From an uncultured Bacilli bacterium (lineage in GTDB: Bacteria; Bacillota_I; Bacilli_A; RF39; UBA660): DNA of 19,967 nucleotides. The stretch is from assembly GCA_910585335.1 (NCBI GenBank), contig CAJUCU010000014.1, positions 8,560 through 28,526 on the forward strand. The letters run 5' to 3'. Made by a program: the position numbers and the translations under genes. Below are positions 7,603 through 13,672 of this stretch, piece by piece. The notes beneath the pieces are model-generated. The model had not been told where the DNA came from. It saw only the letters and a list, made by a program, of their open reading frames with translations, and did no database searches. Positions within the stretch are counted from its first letter, which is position 1. Each line of letters begins with the position of its first letter.

Positions 7603-8583
7603 TTAAAATTTAAAAAAACCCAATATCTTATTATCATCCTTTTCTGAATCTTCTTTAGAAGCAAGTCCCACTCGATATAAGAAATCTGTAATAACATCGT
7701 TCCTCTTTCTCTCATCAAGTGGAGGAATATTATAAAATACTTTAGCCTTTGCTTCATATTCAAAATCAGTAATGTCTTTATTCGTCAAAAGACTCTTATT
7801 AAGAACAATTCTTTTCCCACGAAGTTCATTAAAAGCATTCCTATTTCTTCGCATCAACTTATTTAACTTGATGGAACTAGGTTCTACTAAATAAAGTACA
7901 TCACCACAAGCAGACTCATCTTCACAATCATTTAAGTCAATTAACACTACGCTAGCATCCTTAATTTTTACAAGTTCCCCTGCTAAATTAGCACTAGTAG
8001 TAGAAATAACATTCTTCATATTGAAATAAGACAAATCATGGCGATTTACTTCGATGGCATATACACTATCTCCATAAATAAGCTCTAACTCTTTTTTTAA
8101 CATATAAATAAGCGTTGTAGCCCCAGCATGATCTGTAACATTTCGAACTCCAATAATATGATTTCCTGCTATTACTTTCTCTGATACTGCACCTGTTAAT
8201 TCATTTAACTGTTGAATATGAGCAACATCTTTATAACTATTAGGATGATCTAATAAATACTTCACTCCATCAGTATTAGTAGTAAAATTATAAATCCCCA
8301 TAGAAATAATTTTAGTTAAAAAAGATGATGAAGAAGTCACTTCATCATTGGGAAGTAAAAAGATTAATTTTTCTACATCAAGACCCAATGATAATTTCTG
8401 TATATTAACAACATCTGTATAATTCTTAATAGCAGTAATATCAATAATCATTCTACCAAAAAAGAAATTTTTAAACATATCCACTATTTCATCAGCTTCA
8501 AATTCACCAGAAATGCTTTTAATAACATCAATATCTAAGAGTGCCAATGCTTCTCTTTGTTGATTAGCAACAATTACATTCAT
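7603..8583 (-). CDS. TadZ/CpaE-like pilus localisation protein with degenerate P-loop
   Basis: TadZ/CpaE proteins are MinD-like ATPases that place Tad pili at a cell site. The 326 residues show an N-terminal alpha/beta, receiver-like half (1-125; IIDIT at 46-50, KLIFLLPND at 72-80) and a MinD-like half from about 140. At the P-loop position the sequence is NVTDHAGATTL (148-158): it keeps the Gly and Thr-Thr but lacks the lysines of a deviant Walker A. A Walker B-like strand VVLIDLND (212-219) follows, then RIVLNKS (258-264). TadZ proteins are known to vary at the nucleotide site. The gene follows Flp-like and TadE-like genes, supporting the call. It could be a purely structural, non-hydrolysing protein. 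GGGTGA precedes the ATG. Confidence 0.78.
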   Translation of the reverse strand: MNVIVANQQREALALLDIDVIKSISGEFEADEIVDMFKNFFFGRMIIDITAIKNYTDVVNIQKLSLGLDVEKLIFLLPNDEVTSSSSFLTKIISMGIYNFTTNTDGVKYLLDHPNSYKDVAHIQQLNELTGAVSEKVIAGNHIIGVRNVTDHAGATTLIYMLKKELELIYGDSVYAIEVNRHDLSYFNMKNVISTTSANLAGELVKIKDASVVLIDLNDCEDESACGDVLYLVEPSSIKLNKLMRRNRNAFNELRGKRIVLNKSLLTNKDITDFEYEAKAKVFYNIPPLDERKRNDVITDFLYRVGLASKEDSEKDDNKILGFFKF

Positions 8584-8600
8584 TTCTTCACCCTCTATCT

Positions 8601-9047
8601 TTACTTGTTTACATAGACTGTTTTTGTTGAACCCTTTACTTTAAAGAAATCAACGTGAGGTAAAATATGATTAATAATCGGAATATCAATACTGATAAAA
8701 GTAGTAACTTCAGCATAAGTCTTTTTCAGTGCCGATTCACTATCTACTTCAATATTTTGAATGCAGTAAAGTCCACTACTACAATCACATTTGTCACAGT
8801 CTGCATTAGCAGCAGTCACATATTGTGTAGCAGGTCGATATCCTATTTTCTTTAAATAAGAGCTAATTTTCTCTTCCGCACCTGGATTCTTTAAGTTACC
8901 TTCATAAGACTCATAAACATCAATAATTTTATTTTTGGCACGAAATGCCTTTGTATAATTCACAGAAAATGCTAAATAACCACTGACTAGTACAATAAAA
9001 ATCAAAATAAACTGAATATTGACTACTCCTCCTAGTGCATCACGCAT
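8601..9047 (-). CDS. TadE-like pseudopilin
   Basis: The 148 residues begin MRDALGGVVNIQFILIFIVL: a short basic/polar leader with Gly-Gly, then one hydrophobic helix (about 10-29), as in TadE/TadF pseudopilins, which are cleaved like type IV prepilins and act as minor subunits or tip initiators. The rest is a small extracellular domain with a cysteine cluster at 84, 87, 89 and 95 and a beta-rich end (EVTTFISIDIPI, 113-124; KGSTKTVYVNK). It lies 29 bases after the Flp-like gene and 17 before the TadZ-like gene, presumably in one transcript. GAGGTGAGG precedes the ATG. The CxxCxC arrangement could form disulfides outside or bind a metal; which one cannot be told. Confidence 0.72.
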   Translation of the reverse strand: MRDALGGVVNIQFILIFIVLVSGYLAFSVNYTKAFRAKNKIIDVYESYEGNLKNPGAEEKISSYLKKIGYRPATQYVTAANADCDKCDCSSGLYCIQNIEVDSESALKKTYAEVTTFISIDIPIINHILPHVDFFKVKGSTKTVYVNK

Positions 9048-9076
9048 TTACCTCACCTCTTCTTCTAACTAACTTA

Positions 9077-9244
9077 CTATTTATTTTCAAGAATAATCAT
9101 AGATGGATTTTCAAGAGTATCCCATTGTTTATTTATACTACCTTGAATATTAGGCCAAATCACAAGGGTAAAAAAGGCAATAACTGCTGCTACAGCAATA
9201 ATTGTAATTACTGTTAAACTCAATTCACCTGTTGCTGCTTTCAT
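9077..9244 (-). CDS. Flp-like prepilin (short ORF)
   Basis: A 55-residue protein that starts MKAATGELSLTVITIIAV and runs through a hydrophobic helix (about 9-30) to a polar tail ending MIILENK. Size, the short leader ending in Gly at residue 6 and the immediate hydrophobic helix fit Flp/Tad prepilins, which are cut after the Gly and assembled into thin pili by TadA/B/C. The glutamate is at +1 after the Gly, not at +5, where type IV prepilins normally carry it; +5 is Leu/Thr depending on the cut. Tyrosine, common near the Flp cut site, is absent. AGGAG lies about ten bases upstream. It has its own promoter and is followed by the TadE-like and TadZ-like genes. It may be the pilin or another pseudopilin. 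Confidence 0.75.
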   Translation of the reverse strand: MKAATGELSLTVITIIAVAAVIAFFTLVIWPNIQGSINKQWDTLENPSMIILENK

Positions 9245-9283
9245 TTATATATCTCTCCTCTCTTCTATTATGAATACAATTTT

Positions 9284-9312
9284 ATTATACCAATTTACAC
9301 TAATTTTTACAA
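9284..9312 (-). promoter_or_regulatory. Sigma-A-type promoter for the flp-tadE-tadZ unit
   Basis: On the minus strand: TTGTAA (9312-9307, four of six), a 17-base spacer, then TATAAT (9289-9284, perfect), with TG one base upstream making an extended -10. The start would fall near 9277, about 33 bases before the ATG at 9244. No terminator separates it from the upstream TadC-like gene, so read-through is likely too. Confidence 0.72.
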
Positions 9313-9328
9313 TACTTAATTAAGTTGT

Positions 9329-10135
9329 TTACATTTGAAACATAGAAAGCATAGAAATTAAAATAATAATCATAACACCAAGTCCAGTCGTTACAAGCAT
9401 AATCATCGTTTGATTTTCCATATGATTTAGACGTTCTTTATACTTAGTTTCACGTGCTTTATTTTGAAGATTGGAAACGGTTCTTGAAAACATCATTAAT
9501 CGCTCTTGCTTTTTTTCTTGAGAACCAAGGCCCAAACGATATAGAAGTCTCATCATTCTCATAGAATCTCTAACTGGATAAAGATTAGCAAAATCCATAT
9601 AGGGATCAATCGTAGCATCACCAGCATTAATTTTCTCAACCATTTGTCTTAAACCTGGCTTAAAAATATCAGGTGCATCATCAATAGATTTTGCAATAGC
9701 AACTGGAACAGTATAATGCTGAATCAAAATTTCCAAACTCTTTAAATAGTATGGCAACATAATATCAATTTCATGTAAATGCTGTTTATAAAATCTTTTT
9801 AAACTAAAATACTGACTTTTATATAATAAAATCGCAATAACAAGAGAAAATACAGTATTTAAAAGTACTTTCCCAAAGTCAAAACTTGCTGTTCCACTCA
9901 TATTAAACATCACAAATGCAACCGCAAAAGCAATAAGTGCAATCAACATACGTTGTCTAGCTAAAATTTTAATATCAACGTCTTCTCCGTATTTGGCATA
10001 GACTAAAAACTCATAATCATCCTCTATTAACTTAGACGTAAGAGGCTCCATATCAGCAATAAATTTTTCTTTATCTATCGTTCTATTATAAAAGAGAACC
10101 CCTAAAATAACAGCACCAATTACTAATATTTCCAT
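9329..10135 (-). CDS. TadC-like Tad pilus inner-membrane platform protein
   Basis: TadC and TadB are paralogous GspF-like membrane proteins that form the platform on which the TadA ATPase works. The 268 residues show helices at about 2-16, 61-78, 88-105 and 242-265, with a cytoplasmic helical domain between the last two. That domain contains HEIDIMLPYYLKSLEILIQ (121-139), the usual opening of the F-domain with an acidic-hydrophobic pattern, and GDATIDPYMDFANLYP (172-187). It ends close to the final helix, as is normal for TadC. The ATG overlaps the stop of the TadB-like gene (TAATG), indicating coupled translation and equal amounts of both. Confidence 0.82.
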   Translation of the reverse strand: MEILVIGAVILGVLFYNRTIDKEKFIADMEPLTSKLIEDDYEFLVYAKYGEDVDIKILARQRMLIALIAFAVAFVMFNMSGTASFDFGKVLLNTVFSLVIAILLYKSQYFSLKRFYKQHLHEIDIMLPYYLKSLEILIQHYTVPVAIAKSIDDAPDIFKPGLRQMVEKINAGDATIDPYMDFANLYPVRDSMRMMRLLYRLGLGSQEKKQERLMMFSRTVSNLQNKARETKYKERLNHMENQTMIMLVTTGLGVMIIILISMLSMFQM

Positions 10136-11028
10136 TACTCAGCACCTACATTCTCGTTGTAATATTTTTCTCCTTTTAGAAGAAACCAACTATTCAAAAC
10201 AATAATAGCATGTAACAAAACTACCACGTACCAGGTGTCAAGCAATTCGATATAAGACTCTTTTCCAAGTAAGTATTGAACTAACATAACCATGATGTAT
10301 AGCATAACACCAAATTGCAAAAAGGATTTATGAAATGTAGCACGTTCAATTCGATCTCGATAAACACTTTCTACAAGCATATCGATATCAAGTTGCATAT
10401 TATCAAGAGAGTCCATATAGTTTTGAGCACCCTCTTTTGTAATTTGTAAAAACAACTGATGCATATTTTTTACAATATAATATGGATATAAATTATTCAT
10501 ATATTGAAGTGATTCATCAATACTACCATTTTGATAAGCAAGTTCAATCATACGATCAACATCTCTTGCAATCGGATCTTCTAAAATCCCAGAAGAACGA
10601 ACTCCCTCTAATGACTTTACAAAAGATTGTGTGGTAGCAAATTCCATAATTGTATTGGTAGTATATACTTGTATTTGTTCAAAGATAAACTCACTATAAA
10701 CTCTTTTACATCTTAAAAAAGAAAGATAAGGAACTACCATAATAGCAGCAATAATATAAATAATTGTAATCATTAAATTATAAAAGTAAAGGTAAGAAAC
10801 AATAGCAGCAAATCCACCAAAAATGGCAACTTGTACAGTATACTGTCTTGCTGTATATTCTTGACCCAACTCTTTTGTCTTTTCTCTTACGATTTTAAAA
10901 GAATAAGGAGCAAATTTATCATAAACAACTTGTACTTGCTCTGTGATATATTTTCCAACGTTTTCCCCTTTATAATTACGATAAAGCAATACGACAATTG
11001 CGATTGCTAATAATAGAAATAATACCAT
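10135..11028 (-). CDS. TadB-like Tad pilus inner-membrane platform protein
   Basis: The 297 residues show an N-terminal helix (2-16), a basic cytoplasmic stretch, two helices at about 64-82 and 84-104, a cytoplasmic helical F-domain (about 110-230) and two C-terminal helices (about 236-254 and 265-283). The F-domain includes EFIFEQIQVYTTNTIMEFAT (113-132) and, at the matching place, AYQNGSIDESLQYMNNLYP (164-182), which resembles the TadC-like neighbour's TIDPYMDFANLYP. TadB is the partner of TadC in the assembly platform. The start overlaps the stop of the TadA-like gene (TAATG) and uses GGAGGT inside that gene's 3' end. Assignment of B versus C follows gene order. Confidence 0.8.
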   Translation of the reverse strand: MVLFLLLAIAIVVLLYRNYKGENVGKYITEQVQVVYDKFAPYSFKIVREKTKELGQEYTARQYTVQVAIFGGFAAIVSYLYFYNLMITIIYIIAAIMVVPYLSFLRCKRVYSEFIFEQIQVYTTNTIMEFATTQSFVKSLEGVRSSGILEDPIARDVDRMIELAYQNGSIDESLQYMNNLYPYYIVKNMHQLFLQITKEGAQNYMDSLDNMQLDIDMLVESVYRDRIERATFHKSFLQFGVMLYIMVMLVQYLLGKESYIELLDTWYVVVLLHAIIVLNSWFLLKGEKYYNENVGAE

Positions 11029-12374
11029 TATACATTACCTCCTACTACCGAAGAATCTTCTCCCATAACCGGAGTAGACACATTTACCTGAGGAGAAATA
11101 GGTACAACTGTAGGTGTCACATTTCCCATAGTTACGGGCACCACTTGTGGTGTTACAGTTGGCACACTAGGTGTAACATTAACAACAACAGGTTCACTCG
11201 AGATAGACTCAATAGGTGCACTCGCTAAAGGAGGTGCTTCCTGTCGTTGTGTTACTACTGGAGCTTCTTTTTCTTCCTTTGGGTTTTCACTTTCAAATGG
11301 ATCTTCTGCCATATGGGAAGTAATTTGTGTAATATCAATATTTTGGTTTTCTAAATATTCTTTTAAATGAGCACTAGGTTCTCTTTGAACAGGCTCTTTA
11401 CCAAATTGTTTTTGATATAAAATTCTACTTTGTGGCCTATTGTCTTCATCAACATAAAATTCAACCACTTCATCCACTTCACGATGAAATTTACCATATT
11501 CTTTACTATAATACGCTTTAATATGAACACCTAACTGAATATAACGATAAATCGTGGTCAAAAATTGATTAACATCAATATCTGTCTCCAACAAACTATA
11601 AAGACGATAAGGAATCGCACTAGCTTTATCAGCATGGATAGTAGATAAGATATTATGACCAGAAGAAATGGAATTTCGTACTGCAGTTACCGCTTCAGCA
11701 CTACGTACCTCAGAAAGCAAAATCCATTTAGGATTCTGACGCATACAGGTAACAAGTACATCAGAATAACTGGCAATATTATTGGTCTTCATAGAAACGA
11801 TATCACGTTGTGGAAAGATACGATCTAAGTGTAACTCTAAGGTATCTTCAATAGTAATAATTTTTTCATTCACTTTGGTATGACTTGCTAAATATTTAAC
11901 AAACTCAGTCTTACCAGAACCAGTCTCACCACTAACGATAATATTACAGTGTCCTTCCACACATTTGATTAATATATCGTGAATATCAGGTGTAAAATAA
12001 TCCTCTTTTAATAGTTTTTCTTTTTCAAGTCGTATTTTCGCTGGTGTTTTACGAATAACGCAAGCGATTCCATTGGTAGCAATGGAAGCATGCACAAAGT
12101 TAAGACGTAACTCACTAGACTCAGCATCCAAAAATGGTTTTGCATTATTAAATGTAGTTCCCATGACATTAGAACACTGAAAAGCAAGTTTCTCCATAAA
12201 GTCAGGAGTAGCACCAGGTACTTCAACACGAATAGAGCCTTGAGTTAAGGAACGAATCCAAATTTGTCCACCATTACAATAAGAAATATCGGTAATATCA
12301 TCATTATCTAATAGTGGCTTCAACGGCCCAAAATCCAGTTTATCAAAAATATTTTCGTTCACAAAACTCAACAC
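11028..12374 (-). CDS. TadA/CpaF-family pilus assembly ATPase with proline-rich tail
   Basis: This is the hexameric secretion ATPase that drives Tad pilus assembly. In 448 residues it has an N-terminal domain (1-120), Walker A GETGSGKT at 149-156, an Asp box TIEDTLEL at 174-181, Walker B WILLSEVR at 217-224 and a His box SGHNILSTIHAD at 238-249. These are all the conserved motifs in order, so it should be active. Residues 360-448 form a low-complexity Pro/Val/Thr/Glu tail not needed for the fold. The start is uncertain: the GTG at 12374 touches its candidate binding site, while GTG at 12362 has GGTG nine bases upstream and would remove four residues. It lies 13 bases after the CpaB-like gene and overlaps the TadB-like gene by one base. 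Confidence 0.93.
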   Translation of the reverse strand: MLSFVNENIFDKLDFGPLKPLLDNDDITDISYCNGGQIWIRSLTQGSIRVEVPGATPDFMEKLAFQCSNVMGTTFNNAKPFLDAESSELRLNFVHASIATNGIACVIRKTPAKIRLEKEKLLKEDYFTPDIHDILIKCVEGHCNIIVSGETGSGKTEFVKYLASHTKVNEKIITIEDTLELHLDRIFPQRDIVSMKTNNIASYSDVLVTCMRQNPKWILLSEVRSAEAVTAVRNSISSGHNILSTIHADKASAIPYRLYSLLETDIDVNQFLTTIYRYIQLGVHIKAYYSKEYGKFHREVDEVVEFYVDEDNRPQSRILYQKQFGKEPVQREPSAHLKEYLENQNIDITQITSHMAEDPFESENPKEEKEAPVVTQRQEAPPLASAPIESISSEPVVVNVTPSVPTVTPQVVPVTMGNVTPTVVPISPQVNVSTPVMGEDSSVVGGNV

Positions 12375-12387
12375 CCTTCATTTCTTT

Positions 12388-13191
12388 TTATTCTTCTCCA
12401 GTCCAGATAGTAACGCGATTAATAAATGCTTCTAAATCTTTATCACTAAGTTCTAATTCTCCTGGTTTTTTCTTCAAACTTTCAGAAGTTGGAACTGGAA
12501 TCATTGTAGTATCATAAGTTCTTAAGAAGCTAGCTTTCTTAAGTAGAATATAATATTTCTCAGGAACAGCAAAGATAATCATAGATGGTGTTCTTTGTTC
12601 ATCTAAATTAGAGAACACAGCTTCACCATTGCTATCTTTTACAGCTAAGACTTTAATATTTTTCAAAAGTTTACCTACCATGATCTTATCTTCTGTTGCT
12701 TGTTGATTATCATCTACTTTATTAATAGCTTTTAAATAAATATCAATATAGTTACCAGGATAAATAGAATTACCATAACTGGATTCCATATCTACTGGGA
12801 AGTTATATAAAACATATCCCTTTGGATAATCAAGTAATATACTGTTTTTAGCTTGTTCTTTTTCTACGACACTACGGCCATAAAATAAACTTCCTTCAGG
12901 AATAATACTATCAACAGATGTGTATTTTCCAACAACACTTGCTACATTAGTAATAACATTTCCCTTTATCATAGCTGGTGGTACTTGTGTTACCCCAACC
13001 ATATCTTCTGTAATTTGAACTCCAGGTGATATTGTTTGTTTTGCATATGCTACTGAAATAGGATTGGTAGCTTGTTTTACACGCATATTATATCCTACAT
13101 ATAAAACGATAACTGCCAGTAACACACCTACAACTGTAACAGTATTTTTGTTTGTAAAAAATTTCTTTAATCCCACTGTTATATTATTCAT
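12388..13191 (-). CDS. CpaB/RcpC-like SAF-domain protein of the Tad pilus
   Basis: CpaB/RcpC is an envelope subunit of Tad systems; in Gram-negatives it sits by the secretin, and in Gram-positives it is a membrane-anchored outside protein. The 267 residues have a basic N-terminus, a membrane helix at about 17-36, and a SAF domain at about 44-107 (VAYAKQTISPGVQITEDMV, 47-65, and IIPEGSLFYGRSV, 96-108, are typical). An RcpC-like beta domain follows at about 122-235 (NSIYPGNYIDIYLKAI, 141-156). A polar tail of about 30 residues ends the protein. GGGGAGA lies just upstream. Its place directly before TadA matches cpaB-cpaF order in other loci. No secretin gene follows, as expected without an outer membrane. 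Confidence 0.88.
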   Translation of the reverse strand: MNNITVGLKKFFTNKNTVTVVGVLLAVIVLYVGYNMRVKQATNPISVAYAKQTISPGVQITEDMVGVTQVPPAMIKGNVITNVASVVGKYTSVDSIIPEGSLFYGRSVVEKEQAKNSILLDYPKGYVLYNFPVDMESSYGNSIYPGNYIDIYLKAINKVDDNQQATEDKIMVGKLLKNIKVLAVKDSNGEAVFSNLDEQRTPSMIIFAVPEKYYILLKKASFLRTYDTTMIPVPTSESLKKKPGELELSDKDLEAFINRVTIWTGEE

Positions 13192-13206
13192 TGTATCTCC
13201 CCTTTT

Positions 13207-13656
13207 CTACTTATTTTGAATTGTGAGAACTCTATCTCTTAATCTTTTTGATGTTATATAATCTTCTTTATAATTAGCTTCCAATACTGCATTTAAGGAA
13301 GTAGTAATATCAATATCTTTAAATGTTGCAGAATTACTAGAAGATACTCTAACACTAACTTTTGGTGGTGTTTCATTGATATCATAGAAATTAATTTTAT
13401 AATTTTTGTTTTGATCAATTGTATTAGCAAAACGTCTTACAAAGCTTTCTACAAATCGTTCTTTATCGACACGAATTAATCCACTATCTTGATAATAACC
13501 TTCATCTACAGCATCTACCATAGCAGACTCTGTGGTTTCTTTTAATAGGTAGTAGTCCAAATCACCCCCTGTAGAGTAATTTTGGACTACATTAATTAAG
13601 AAGAAAGTTACAATGGCAAGCATGATTAATCCTACTGTTAACATTGCTTTATTCAT
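13207..13656 (-). CDS. DUF5411-like small pseudopilin-like membrane protein
   Basis: The 149 residues begin MNKAMLTVGLIMLAIVTFF: a short leader then one hydrophobic helix (about 4-23). The outside part includes YYLLKETTESAMVDAVDEGYY (helical, 35-55), a conserved-looking VDKERFVESFVRRFA (63-77), INFYDINETPPKVSVRV (88-104) and a basic helical end. I recall this pattern from DUF5411, a family of unknown function in Firmicutes; that is memory, not a search. N-terminal helix followed by a helix and a small beta domain is the layout of TadE/TadF or ComG-type pseudopilins, and the next gene is CpaB-like. A minor pilin role is likely but unproven. GGGGTGA lies about ten bases upstream. Confidence 0.62.
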   Translation of the reverse strand: MNKAMLTVGLIMLAIVTFFLINVVQNYSTGGDLDYYLLKETTESAMVDAVDEGYYQDSGLIRVDKERFVESFVRRFANTIDQNKNYKINFYDINETPPKVSVRVSSSNSATFKDIDITTSLNAVLEANYKEDYITSKRLRDRVLTIQNK

Positions 13657-13672
13657 ATATTTCTCATCACCC

